This document shows positions 1-15,636 of a stretch of DNA of 34,604 bases, piece after piece. Location: NCBI GenBank assembly GCA_038521345.1, contig JBCBKU010000027.1:1-34604 (forward strand), given 5' to 3'. The notes below the pieces were generated by a model. That model was not told the DNA's origin. It was given only the letters and a program-made list of their open reading frames with translations, and made no database searches. Position 1 is the stretch's first letter, and each line of letters opens with the position of its first letter. Made by a program: the position numbers and the translations under genes. The stretch comes from JBCBKU01 sp038521345 (GTDB lineage Bacteria > Pseudomonadota > Alphaproteobacteria > Rhodobacterales > Rhodobacteraceae).

Positions 1-77
1 GTCTTGCCGTGGTCAACATGACCAATCGTGCCGATGTTCACATGCGGCTTCGTGCGTTCAAACTTTTCCTTCGCCAT
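1..77 (-). CDS. tuf: Elongation factor Tu, N-terminal fragment (copy 1)
   Basis: Only the first 25 codons are inside the window; the gene runs off the left edge. EF-Tu is the GTPase that carries aminoacyl-tRNA to the ribosome. The fragment shows the start of the GTP-binding P-loop (GHVDHGK). The ATG is preceded by a strong AAGGAGG ribosome-binding site with 6 nt spacing. It is the last gene of rpsL-rpsG-fusA-tuf, 33 nt after fusA. The 77 nt present are identical to the start of the second tuf copy at 26403-27578, and identity stops at the start codon. This fits duplicate tuf genes kept alike by gene conversion. Confidence 0.97.
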   Translation of the reverse strand, partial: MAKEKFERTKPHVNIGTIGHVDHGK

Positions 78-110
78 GGCTGGCCTCCTTCTGTCGCGTG
101 GGGCGGTCGC

Positions 111-2228
111 TTACGCGTACTTCGCCTGGATCTCTTCACTGATGTTCTGCGGAACCGGCTCGTAATGGTCGAACTGCATCGTGAACTGCGCACGGCCCGA
201 CGACATCGAGCGCAGATTGTTGATGTAACCGAACATGTTGGCGAGCGGCACGAACGCGTTGATGACAATCGCGTTGCCGCGCGTCTCCTGTCCCTGCACC
301 TGACCGCGCCGCGACGTGAGATCGCCGATGATGCCGCCAGTGTATTCGTCGGGGGTAACGACCTCGACCTTCATGATCGGCTCCAAGAGCTTGGCACCGG
401 CCTTCTTCATGCCTTCGCGCATACCCATCCGTGCGGCGATCTCGAAGGCGAGAACGCTCGAGTCCACATCGTGGAACTTGCCGTCGATCAATGCGACCTT
501 GAAGTCGATGACCGGGAAACCCGCGAGGGGCCCTGAGTCCATGACCGAGTTGATGCCTTTTTCGACGCCCGGGATGTACTCCTTCGGAACAGCACCACCG
601 ACGATGCGGGACTCGAACGAGTATCCTTCGCCCGGATCGGTCGGAGCAATGATAAGCTTGACCTCGGCGAACTGACCCGATCCACCCGACTGCTTTTTGT
701 GGGTGTAGGTGTGTTCGACCTCGTGGCTGATCGTCTCGCGGTAGGCCACCTGTGGTGCACCGATGTTCGCCTCGACCTTGAACTCACGCTTCAGGCGATC
801 AACCAGAATGTCGAGGTGAAGTTCACCCATGCCCTTCATGATGGTCTGACCGGACTCGAGGTCGGTCTCGACGCGGAAGGACGGGTCTTCGGCCGCAAGC
901 CGCTGAAGACCGGCAGACATCTTCTCCTGGTCGGCTTTCGTCTTGGGTTCGACCGCGATCTCAATGACAGGATCGGGGAAGGTCATCGTTTCAAGTACGA
1001 CCTGCTTTTGCGCGTCCGAAAGAGTGTCGCCCGTCGTGGTGTCTTTCAGACCGGCAAGTGCAATGATGTCGCCCGCAAAGGCCTCTTCGATCTCTTCGCG
1101 ATTGTTCGAGTGCATCATCATCATCCGGCCGATGCGCTCGCGCTTACCCTTCGTCGTGTTCATGAGGCTGTCGCCCTTCTTCATCACACCCGAGTAGATG
1201 CGCGTGAAGGTCAACGAACCCACGAAGGGGTCGTTCATGATCTTGAATGCGAGGCCCGCAAAGGGCTGCGTGTCATCGGCCGAGCGCTCGATGTTACGCT
1301 CTTCCGTCTCGTCGTCCGGCGAAAAGCCCATATAGGCGGGCACGTCGAGCGGCGACGGCAGGAAGTCGATAACCGCGTTCAGCATCGGCTGGACGCCCTT
1401 GTTCTTGAAGGCTGAGCCGCAAAGCATGGGCACAAACGACATCGACAGCGTGCCCTTCCGGATAAGCTTACGAAGCGTTTCCTGATCAGGCTCGTTGCCC
1501 TCGAGATACGCTTCCATCGCGTCATCATCCATCTCGACAGCAAGTTCGATCATCCTGCCGCGCCACTCGTCGGCCTGATCTTTCAGGTCCGCGCGAATTT
1601 CCTGGCGTGTCCAAGACGCACCAAGGTCCTCGCCTTTCCAGGTCCACTCTTCCATCGTGATCAGGTCGATGATGCCTTCGAGCTGGTCTTCAGCCCCGAT
1701 CGGCAGCTGGATCGGGCATGGCTCGGCACCCGTCCGGTCCTTGATCATGTGGACGCAGTTGAAAAAGTCAGCGCCAATCTTGTCCATCTTGTTGACGAAG
1801 ACGATGCGCGGAACGTTATAGCGGTCGGCCTGGCGCCAGACCGTTTCGGTCTGCGGTTCGACACCTGCATTGGCATCAAGAACCGCTACGGCACCGTCAA
1901 GAACGGCGAGCGAGCGCTCCACTTCAATGGTGAAGTCCACGTGACCCGGCGTGTCGATGATGTTGAAACGGTGCTTGTCGGTCTGTGCCGACTCGCCATC
2001 TTCGGTCCGTTCCCAGAATGTCGTGGTCGCAGCCGAGGTGATCGTAATGCCGCGTTCTTGCTCCTGCTCCATCCAGTCCATCGTGGCGGCGCCGTCATGG
2101 ACTTCGCCGATCTTATGGGACTTGCCGGTATAGTAGAGGATACGCTCGGTTGTGGTCGTCTTTCCGGCATCGATGTGGGCCATGATGCCGAAGTTCCGGT
2201 AGCGCTCGAGGGGATAATCGCGGGCCAT
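111..2228 (-). CDS. fusA: Elongation factor G
   Basis: This is the 705-residue translocation GTPase that moves tRNA and mRNA through the ribosome and, with RRF, splits ribosomes. The G domain has P-loop AHIDAGKT at 17-24, a switch I RGITI, G3 DTPGH and G4 NKMD, followed by the usual domains II to V; the length is normal for bacterial EF-G. The ATG is preceded by AGGA with 8 nt spacing. It is the third gene of the str operon, 23 nt after rpsG and 33 nt before tuf, so co-transcription is likely. No unusual substitution is apparent. Confidence 0.99.
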   Translation of the reverse strand: MARDYPLERYRNFGIMAHIDAGKTTTTERILYYTGKSHKIGEVHDGAATMDWMEQEQERGITITSAATTTFWERTEDGESAQTDKHRFNIIDTPGHVDFTIEVERSLAVLDGAVAVLDANAGVEPQTETVWRQADRYNVPRIVFVNKMDKIGADFFNCVHMIKDRTGAEPCPIQLPIGAEDQLEGIIDLITMEEWTWKGEDLGASWTRQEIRADLKDQADEWRGRMIELAVEMDDDAMEAYLEGNEPDQETLRKLIRKGTLSMSFVPMLCGSAFKNKGVQPMLNAVIDFLPSPLDVPAYMGFSPDDETEERNIERSADDTQPFAGLAFKIMNDPFVGSLTFTRIYSGVMKKGDSLMNTTKGKRERIGRMMMMHSNNREEIEEAFAGDIIALAGLKDTTTGDTLSDAQKQVVLETMTFPDPVIEIAVEPKTKADQEKMSAGLQRLAAEDPSFRVETDLESGQTIMKGMGELHLDILVDRLKREFKVEANIGAPQVAYRETISHEVEHTYTHKKQSGGSGQFAEVKLIIAPTDPGEGYSFESRIVGGAVPKEYIPGVEKGINSVMDSGPLAGFPVIDFKVALIDGKFHDVDSSVLAFEIAARMGMREGMKKAGAKLLEPIMKVEVVTPDEYTGGIIGDLTSRRGQVQGQETRGNAIVINAFVPLANMFGYINNLRSMSSGRAQFTMQFDHYEPVPQNISEEIQAKYA

Positions 2229-2251
2229 GGGTCAGGTCCTGAGGATAAGGG

Positions 2252-2722
2252 TTACCAGCGGTAATGGCTGAACGCTTTGTTCGCGTCGGCCATCTTGTGG
2301 GTGTCTTCGCGCTTCTTCACGGCAGAGCCTCGGCCATTGACGGCATCGAGAAGCTCCCCGGCGAGGCGTTCTTCCATCGTGTTTTCGTTGCGGGCGCGGC
2401 TGGCGTTGATCAACCAGCGGATCGCAAGTGCTTCGCGGCGTTCCGGACGCACTTCGACTGGCACCTGGTAGGTGGCACCGCCGACACGACGCGAGCGAAC
2501 TTCAACGGCGGGTTTGATGTTGTCGAGCGCTTCGTGGAACACCTCGACCGGCGCACGCTTCAGTCGGGTCTCGACCCGGTCGAAGGCGTTGTAGACGATG
2601 CGTTCGGCAGTCGATTTCTTGCCGTCGATCATCAGGTTGTTCATGAACTTGGTGAGAACGCGGTCCCCGAATTTGGCGTCGGGTAGAACTTCGCGCTTCT
2701 CGGCAGCGTGGCGGCGGGACAT
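2252..2722 (-). CDS. rpsG: 30S ribosomal protein S7
   Basis: The 156-residue S7 protein binds the 3' major domain of 16S rRNA and nucleates assembly of the 30S head. The N-terminus (MSRRHAAEKREVLPD) and the C-terminal motif with KREDTHKMADANKAF are typical of the family, and the length is normal. A GAGGA ribosome-binding site lies 9 nt upstream of the ATG. It sits 14 nt after rpsL and 23 nt before fusA in the str operon. In E. coli S7 is the translational repressor of this operon; the 14-nt rpsL-rpsG gap leaves little room for the long intercistronic target used there. Confidence 0.99.
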   Translation of the reverse strand: MSRRHAAEKREVLPDAKFGDRVLTKFMNNLMIDGKKSTAERIVYNAFDRVETRLKRAPVEVFHEALDNIKPAVEVRSRRVGGATYQVPVEVRPERREALAIRWLINASRARNENTMEERLAGELLDAVNGRGSAVKKREDTHKMADANKAFSHYRW

Positions 2723-2736
2723 GTTCTCTGTTCCTC

Positions 2737-3108
2737 TTACTTCGGACGCTTGGCGCCGTACTTCGAGCGGCGCTGCTTACGGTCTTTGACGCCCTGCGTG
2801 TCGAGAACACCGCGGAGGATGTGGTAACGAACACCAGGAAGGTCTTTCACACGGCCGCCACGGATCAGGACCACCGAGTGCTCCTGAAGGTTGTGGCTTT
2901 CGCCGGGGATGTAGCTGATCACCTCGTAGCCGTTCGTAAGCCGCACCTTGGCCACTTTCCGCATGGCCGAATTCGGCTTCTTCGGGGTGGTCGTGTAGAC
3001 GCGCGTGCAGACGCCGCGCTTCTGAGGGCTCTGCTCAAGGTGCATGGACTTCGAGCGCTTCACTTTAGGCTGCCGGGGCTTCCGGATCAGCTGTTGGATC
3101 GTTGGCAT
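2737..3108 (-). CDS. rpsL: 30S ribosomal protein S12
   Basis: S12 (123 residues) is the decoding-centre ribosomal protein. The frame is open further upstream, but the family start MPTIQQLIRKPR sets the ATG at 3108, preceded by a GA-rich GGAAAGAAGA stretch. The key segments are PKKPNSA, with Lys43, and GGRVKDLPGVRYH, with Lys88 and Asp89. Lys43 and Lys88 are the classic streptomycin-resistance positions and both are wild type. Asp89 is the residue that RimO methylthiolates in E. coli. It is the first gene of the str operon, about 195 nt downstream of a strong promoter and separated from it by a terminator-like hairpin. Confidence 0.98.
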   Translation of the reverse strand: MPTIQQLIRKPRQPKVKRSKSMHLEQSPQKRGVCTRVYTTTPKKPNSAMRKVAKVRLTNGYEVISYIPGESHNLQEHSVVLIRGGRVKDLPGVRYHILRGVLDTQGVKDRKQRRSKYGAKRPK

Positions 3109-3175
3109 TCGGTCTTCTTTCCCGTCTTCTACCAAACCTATGCGTCGCGCATTTGCCGGACGTCAGGCAAAACGC

Positions 3176-3215
3176 AAAAACCGCGATCGATCCCCGGTTC
3201 GCGGGATCGGCGCGG
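3176..3215 (-). terminator. Terminator-like hairpin in the rpsL leader (candidate attenuator)
   Basis: Read on the minus strand, CCGCG pairs with CGCGG and CGATCCC pairs with GGGATCG around an 8-nt loop, followed directly by TTTTTGCGTTTT. It lies between the promoter at 3311-3339 and the rpsL start at 3108, so str transcripts must cross it. It could also end read-through from the upstream exporter gene. Confidence 0.6.
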
Positions 3216-3310
3216 TGGGTATTCAGAGGATCGGGCCAAACCGGCCGGATCATGACCACTAAAGTTCTGTTGGAGACGACAGGCAGAAGCCCGGTCGCCC
3301 GAGTGCGCGC

Positions 3311-3339
3311 GGTATAGTGAGACTCGATTCTACTGTCAA
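3311..3339 (-). promoter_or_regulatory. Sigma-70-type promoter of the str operon
   Basis: On the minus strand a perfect TTGACA (3334-3339) is separated by exactly 17 nt from TATACC (3311-3316). It points at rpsL with a leader of roughly 195 nt. The -35 element lies 8 nt from the stop codon of the upstream exporter gene. This is the best promoter match in the window. Confidence 0.85.
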
Positions 3340-3346
3340 CAGGAGC

Positions 3347-4249
3347 TTACCCGTCGGTGGAACCCGTTCGTCCGCGGGCACGTCGGCGCATACCGGCTTC
3401 GCGCAAGAGCGTGAAGATCCCCGCGCCCACAACCAATCCTGCGCCGACAAGAGACAGGCTATCGGGCCATTCACCAAAAACCACGTAACCGATGACAAGG
3501 GCGACCACGAGACTGGTGTATCGGAAGGGCGCAATGACACCGATCTCGCCCACCCGCATTACCATCACGCTTAGGACATAGGCGGCGACGATAAAAACCA
3601 TCGATCCGATGAGCTGCCCGGCAGCAACAGGGGTGATCGGAGCCCAGGTTTCGGTAAGCGAGGCAACACCAGCAAAGAGCGTGACCCCGGCCGCGCCAAG
3701 CGCAGCGACACCAAGTGAAGACACCTCGCCGCCCAGTCCCCGAGTGGCAATATCGCGGATCGTCACGGCCACGACCGCGGCAAGGCAATAGACCGAGTAG
3801 ATGGTGAACCCCGCCCCCCCCGGCTGGACGATCAGGATAACGCCAAAGAACCCGACGCCGATGGCAAAAAGGCGCCGCCATCCCACCGTTTCCTTCAGAA
3901 GCAGTGCTCCGGCCAGAGTAACGGCAAGTGGAAGCGTCTGAAGGATTGCCGTGGCGTTGGCGATGGGCATGTTAAACAAAGCGGTGAGAAAGAAATAGGC
4001 GGCGGCTATTTCTGCGCCCGTGCGGATCAGTGTCAGTCGCCGGTCCCTTGGTTCGGTAGGCAGCCGACCGCCCTGACGCCGAAACAAGACCCAAAGCACC
4101 AGTGTCGACGCGATGCCCCTTAGGAACAGCGCCTGAAACAGTGGCAGCGCGTCGGACAAAGACTTGAGAAACGCATCGTTGATTGTGAACGCGGTCATCG
4201 ATGCGACCATCAGGAACGCACCACGCGTGTTGTCCGAAGCCGATGCCAT
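3347..4249 (-). CDS. DMT-superfamily (EamA) transporter
   Basis: This is an inner-membrane protein of about 300 residues with around ten hydrophobic helices in two EamA-like halves, as in metabolite and drug exporters of the DMT superfamily. The second half ends with a FGEWPDSLSLVGAGLVVGAG stretch typical of the family, then a basic tail. The frame is open to 4423, but I place the start at the ATG at 4249 (MASASDN): it has GGGA 5 nt upstream and removes a polar extension not expected in this family. The substrate cannot be read from sequence. It is divergent from the Hint gene and upstream of the str operon on the same strand. Confidence 0.85.
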   Translation of the reverse strand: MASASDNTRGAFLMVASMTAFTINDAFLKSLSDALPLFQALFLRGIASTLVLWVLFRRQGGRLPTEPRDRRLTLIRTGAEIAAAYFFLTALFNMPIANATAILQTLPLAVTLAGALLLKETVGWRRLFAIGVGFFGVILIVQPGGAGFTIYSVYCLAAVVAVTIRDIATRGLGGEVSSLGVAALGAAGVTLFAGVASLTETWAPITPVAAGQLIGSMVFIVAAYVLSVMVMRVGEIGVIAPFRYTSLVVALVIGYVVFGEWPDSLSLVGAGLVVGAGIFTLLREAGMRRRARGRTGSTDG

Positions 4250-4370
4250 GCCTGTCCCGATCTGGCGATGAAGTTGCCGGACATATGCCCCAATTGGATG
4301 GTATGCGTAAGTGTGACGGTCGCGCTTCTGCTCTGTCGCGGCTGCACGGATCAGGTGAGGGCAAACGCTT

Positions 4371-5471
4371 ATGGCCGACAAACTTCTCTCGGGCCTCTTC
4401 ATCTCGGAGTTTCTGGCCGACAATGCCGGGGGTCAGGCATTCGACACCGACGGGGACGGCCGAGCCAACAAGGCGGACGAATACGTCGAACTGCAGAATG
4501 CATCCGGCGCCCCGCTTTCACTCGACGGGATCGAGATCTGGTCAGGCAAGCTGGGTCTGCTCTTTGCGTTTCCGGACGGCGAGACCTTGGCCCCGGGAGA
4601 GACCGCCACGATCGTTGCCGAGTATTCAGGGACGCCACCCGCGGGATTCTACGATGCCGGTGAGCCCAACAACGTGAACTGGTTGCTCGACGGAGAGGGC
4701 AACAAATTCGACACGCTTCTGCTCTTGGATACCAACACCGGGGATTACGTGACATTGACCTATGGTCAGCCGGTTCGCCCAGAAACCATTCCCCCGGGGT
4801 TTCCGGGCACAACCAAGCTCGGCGCAGGCGAGACCATCGTGGCGACAGCCAGCAACGGCCGCGCCATCGCGCGGGACACAGATGGCAACCTGGTCGAAAC
4901 GGACCCGACGCCTGGGACGCCGAACGTCCCCTGTTTCGTGCCGGGCACGCTGATCGAAACCGAGGACGGTTCACGCCCCGTTGAGGCCCTTGTGCCGGGA
5001 ACCCGGGTTATGACGTTCGATCACGGCGCCGAACCGGTTTTGGCAATTGGGCGTATGACACTGTCCGCCCTGACGCTTCGCCGGATGCCTCACCTTGCAC
5101 CCGTGGAAATCCAGGAGCGGCTTCTGCTGTCTCCGGCACACCGTGTGCTTGTTTCTGGGTTCGATGTGGCGCTTCTGGCCGGTGCGGAGAATGCCCTTGT
5201 CCCCGCGCATGCGTTCGGTCGGCTTCAGGCGGCCTCAGGGGGTGGCGTCACCTACATTCATATTCTGATGGCACGTCATGAGATCCTCTGCGCCAACGGC
5301 ATCTGGGTTGAAAGCCTATATGCTGGCGAAGTGATGGAGGATGCACTGGAAACCGGTACATGGACCGCAGGTGCGGGCATTGATCCGCTGGCGATCCGGC
5401 ATCCTGTTCCAGCGCGCCCGATCCTGCGCGGGTTTGAGGCCGTGGTGCTAACCGCCGCACTTGCCGCCTAG
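4371..5471 (+). CDS. Lamin-tail/Hint domain protein
   Basis: This 366-residue protein has two parts. Residues 5 to about 180 resemble a lamin-tail (LTD-like) beta-sandwich, with DEYVELQNASG and an embedded DTDGDGRANKAD loop (Asp25, Asp27, Asp29) that looks like an EF-hand calcium site. Residues 188 to about 330 are a Hint domain of the bacterial type common in Rhodobacterales: it begins CFVPGTLIET (Cys188 as possible nucleophile), then SPAHRVLVSG (His257) and RHEILCANGIWVESL (His303). Hint domains can self-cleave, but no classical C-terminal His-Asn junction is visible, so activity is uncertain. There is no N-terminal signal peptide. Export by type I secretion is plausible by analogy, but no transporter is adjacent. 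It is convergent with rpoC across a shared terminator. Confidence 0.85.
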   Translation: MADKLLSGLFISEFLADNAGGQAFDTDGDGRANKADEYVELQNASGAPLSLDGIEIWSGKLGLLFAFPDGETLAPGETATIVAEYSGTPPAGFYDAGEPNNVNWLLDGEGNKFDTLLLLDTNTGDYVTLTYGQPVRPETIPPGFPGTTKLGAGETIVATASNGRAIARDTDGNLVETDPTPGTPNVPCFVPGTLIETEDGSRPVEALVPGTRVMTFDHGAEPVLAIGRMTLSALTLRRMPHLAPVEIQERLLLSPAHRVLVSGFDVALLAGAENALVPAHAFGRLQAASGGGVTYIHILMARHEILCANGIWVESLYAGEVMEDALETGTWTAGAGIDPLAIRHPVPARPILRGFEAVVLTAALAA

Positions 5472-5482
5472 GTCAGAACGAA

Positions 5483-5507
5483 AAAGCCCCGCGCGGGGCG
5501 GGGCTTT
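5483..5507 (-). terminator. Bidirectional terminator between the Hint gene and rpoC
   Basis: A perfect 10-bp stem (AAAGCCCCGC with its complement) and a 5-nt loop lie between the convergent genes. On the minus strand it is followed by TTTTTCG, a good end for the rpoBC transcript; on the plus strand the following run is weaker. Confidence 0.85.
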
Positions 5508-5527
5508 GTCTCGTTATTTTCTTGTCG

Positions 5528-9766
<4,239 letters not shown>

Positions 9767-9833
9767 GTCAGGTTCCTAATCTCGGAAAGGGAAAGGACGG
9801 GCCGCGGACGGCCCGCCGTTGGACGGCGGCTGC

Positions 9834-13991
<4,158 letters not shown>

Positions 13992-14149
13992 GTAGAACGG
14001 ATCTCCGTTTCAATCATCGCCTTGGCCGGTTGGGGCGCCGGGCCAAAGCCAGATTTGGATCGGTCCGTTTCAATACCTGAGGCGGCTTCCCAGTACGCCT
14101 CTCCCGAAACGGACAACGACCCCGTCAAAGCAGGGCACCCCTGCTTTGA
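13992..14149 (-). promoter_or_regulatory. Structured rpoB leader with competing repeats
   Basis: Read on the minus strand, element A (14106-14114, GTCCGTTTC) can pair perfectly over 9 bp with element B (14063-14071), with an inner 6-bp stem (14079-14084 with 14096-14101). A near copy of B, the 11-nt repeat ATTGAAACGGA, recurs at 14004-14014, where it covers the rpoB GGAG; A can pair with it over 8 bp instead. A separate 11-bp hairpin with a 3-nt loop lies at 14125-14149. The pairing is visible; the regulatory role is inferred. Confidence 0.5.
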
Positions 14150-14308
14150 GAGAGTCATTTCTTCCGATGATGCTAAATCTTGTGGGCTCGTCGAATCACG
14201 AACAGACACATAACGATGCGTGCGCTCAGCTTCAAGGACCCTCCCGAGATTTGCCGTGTTCGGCGGATTCGGCCGAGGCTGAAGCCGGTCCAACACCATG
14301 AAAACAAT
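14150..14308. other. Remainder of the rplL-rpoB intergenic region
   Basis: No gene and no convincing promoter was found here. With the structured rpoB leader and the post-rplL hairpin it makes up the 366-nt gap between rplL and rpoB. Confidence 0.5.
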
Positions 14309-14337
14309 GCCGCCCCGCGCGATATGCGCAGGGCGGC
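14309..14337 (-). terminator. Partial terminator after rplL
   Basis: A 12-bp stem (one G-T pair) with a 5-nt loop begins 20 nt after the rplL stop. On the minus strand it is followed by ATTGTTTTC. It is positioned like the rplL-rpoB attenuator known from E. coli, which lets only part of the transcripts continue into rpoBC. Confidence 0.65.
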
Positions 14338-14357
14338 GCATCACCAAAATGCGGTGA

Positions 14358-14753
14358 TTACTTGAGCTCGACTTCGGCGCCAGCCGCTTCGAGCTTGCCC
14401 TTGATCTCTTCGGCTTCCGCCTTGTCGACGCCTTCCTTGACGGCCTTGCCGCCGGCCTCGACCAGATCCTTGGCTTCCTTCAGGCCAAGACCAGTGATCG
14501 CGCGCACTTCCTTGATCACGTTAATCTTCTGCGCGCCGGCTGCCTTGAGAATGACGTCGAATTCCGTCTTCTCCTCGGCGGCCGCACCGCCTTCGTCGCC
14601 GCCGCCGGCGCCCGGCATCGGGCCAGCCATCATGACACCGCCGCCCGCAGCGGGCTCGATGCCATACTTGTCCTTCAGCAGGTCTTTGAGTTGTTGGGCT
14701 TCGAGAAGCGTGAGGCCCACGATCTCTTCAGCAAGTTTTTCGATATCAGCCAT
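14358..14753 (-). CDS. rplL: 50S ribosomal protein L7/L12
   Basis: This 131-residue stalk protein recruits translation GTPases. The N-terminal dimerisation domain (about 1-35, EEIVGLTLLEAQQL) is followed by a flexible Gly/Ala-rich hinge with GPMPGAGGGDEGG. The C-terminal factor-binding domain contains the conserved stretch ITGLGLKEAKDLVEAGGK. The length and the long glycine-rich hinge fit alphaproteobacteria. An AGGAAA site precedes the ATG. It follows rplJ by 68 nt. Confidence 0.98.
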   Translation of the reverse strand: MADIEKLAEEIVGLTLLEAQQLKDLLKDKYGIEPAAGGGVMMAGPMPGAGGGDEGGAAAEEKTEFDVILKAAGAQKINVIKEVRAITGLGLKEAKDLVEAGGKAVKEGVDKAEAEEIKGKLEAAGAEVELK

Positions 14754-14783
14754 GTCTAACTTTCCTGTCTAGGGTGTCCTGTG

Positions 14784-14803
14784 CCGAGTGGCCGAGCACT
14801 CGG
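14784..14803 (-). promoter_or_regulatory. Intercistronic hairpin between rplJ and rplL
   Basis: A 7-bp stem (CCGAGTG with CACTCGG) and a 6-nt loop lie in the 68-nt rplJ-rplL gap. There is no T-run, so it is not a terminator. It may protect or tune the rplL part of the mRNA, which must be translated several times more than rplJ; that role is inferred. Confidence 0.35.
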
Positions 14804-14821
14804 GCATCACGGATGCGTTGA

Positions 14822-15361
14822 TTAAGCCGCTGCTTTGGTCTCCAAGATCCCCGCGATCGCACCGCCTGGCGCTGCAAGAGCACCAGCGAGATCCGACGCC
14901 GGAGCGCCGAGGCTGCCAGCGATCCCCGAGGCGGGCGCCCCGAGCATGCCGACGATTGTCGCGATAGTTTCCTCGCGCGACGGCATTTTGGACACTGCCG
15001 TAACACCCGCGCGGTCGATGACTTGGCCGCCCAATACACCCGCGATGATTTCAAGCTTTGGATTGGCTTTGACGAAATCTTCGATGGCTTTTGCGCTGGC
15101 CACTGGATCCTCGCCGTAGGCAAGGACAGTCATACCCGTCAGATGCGTGCCGAGATCTTCGGACGGCGTTCCCTGAAGGGCGATCTTGGTGAGCCGGTTC
15201 TTGGCGACACGCACCGCACCCCCTGCCTCGCGCATGGCGTGGCGGAATGCGGTCATCTCGGCAACAGTGAAGCCCTCGTAGCGCGATACCACGACGACGC
15301 CAGAGCTTTCGAAGATCTGGCCGAGTTCCTCGACCACTTTCTCTTTCTGGGCTCTATCCAC
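14822..15361 (-). CDS. rplJ: 50S ribosomal protein L10
   Basis: L10 anchors the L7/L12 stalk to 23S rRNA. I choose the GTG at 15361 (reads MDRAQKEKVVEELG; 179 residues) because GGAG lies 6 nt upstream and the sequence matches the family start. A TTG four codons earlier also opens the frame but has no ribosome-binding site. The C-terminal tail (139-171) consists of three 11-residue repeats, MLGAPASGIAG, SLGAPASDLAG and ALAAPGGAIAG, in the helix that binds L7/L12 dimers; three repeats suggest three dimers. It leads rplJ-rplL-rpoB-rpoC. Confidence 0.97.
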   Translation of the reverse strand: MDRAQKEKVVEELGQIFESSGVVVVSRYEGFTVAEMTAFRHAMREAGGAVRVAKNRLTKIALQGTPSEDLGTHLTGMTVLAYGEDPVASAKAIEDFVKANPKLEIIAGVLGGQVIDRAGVTAVSKMPSREETIATIVGMLGAPASGIAGSLGAPASDLAGALAAPGGAIAGILETKAAA

Positions 15362-15558
15362 AGTTTGCTCCAAATATTGGAGGGCGGACCCTCCGGCTCA
15401 GCTTCCGCCGGGCAGACGCCCGACGTTCGGGAGTCCTTACGGGTCCTTCGCAAACTGCACCCGTGGCCATGGCTGGCCTCGAGAAACTTGCTCATTTCCC
15501 GTCTCAGGCAGGACTTAGCGGGATCACTCCCCGCCCACCGTCTCGGACGAAATGTCAA
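15362..15558 (-). promoter_or_regulatory. rplJ leader (L10-type leader candidate)
   Basis: Upstream of rplJ is a GC-rich leader without a gene. The segment at 15450-15457 (CAGTTTGC on the minus strand) is perfectly complementary to 15361-15368 (GCAAACTG), which spans the last G of the GGAG site to the first base of the GTG start. A local 6-bp hairpin (GGAGGG with CCCTCC) also precedes the site. L10 autoregulates its operon by binding this leader in other bacteria, so this is a likely translational control region. Confidence 0.55.
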
Positions 15559-15582
15559 GCCGCCCGAATCGCTTCGGACGGC
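15559..15582 (-). terminator. Hairpin downstream of the SulP gene
   Basis: A 10-bp stem with one mismatch and a TCGC loop lies about 55 nt after the SulP stop codon. On the minus strand it is followed by TTGACATTTCG, a poor T-run. It could terminate the SulP transcript before the rplJ leader; no clear rplJ promoter was found nearby. Confidence 0.35.
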
Positions 15583-15636
15583 GCAACTCGGGCGTCATAG
15601 GCAGAAGACCGCGGCATGGGAAGTAAAAAATCCCGG

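Noticed and set aside
15362..15373. TTG start for rplJ at 15373
   Set aside because: No ribosome-binding site precedes it, while GGAG lies 6 nt before the GTG at 15361, which also matches the family start.
15530..15558. Promoter for rplJ at a perfect TTGACA (15553-15558, minus strand)
   Set aside because: At 17 nt spacing the -10 position reads GGCGGG, so only the -35 half is present.
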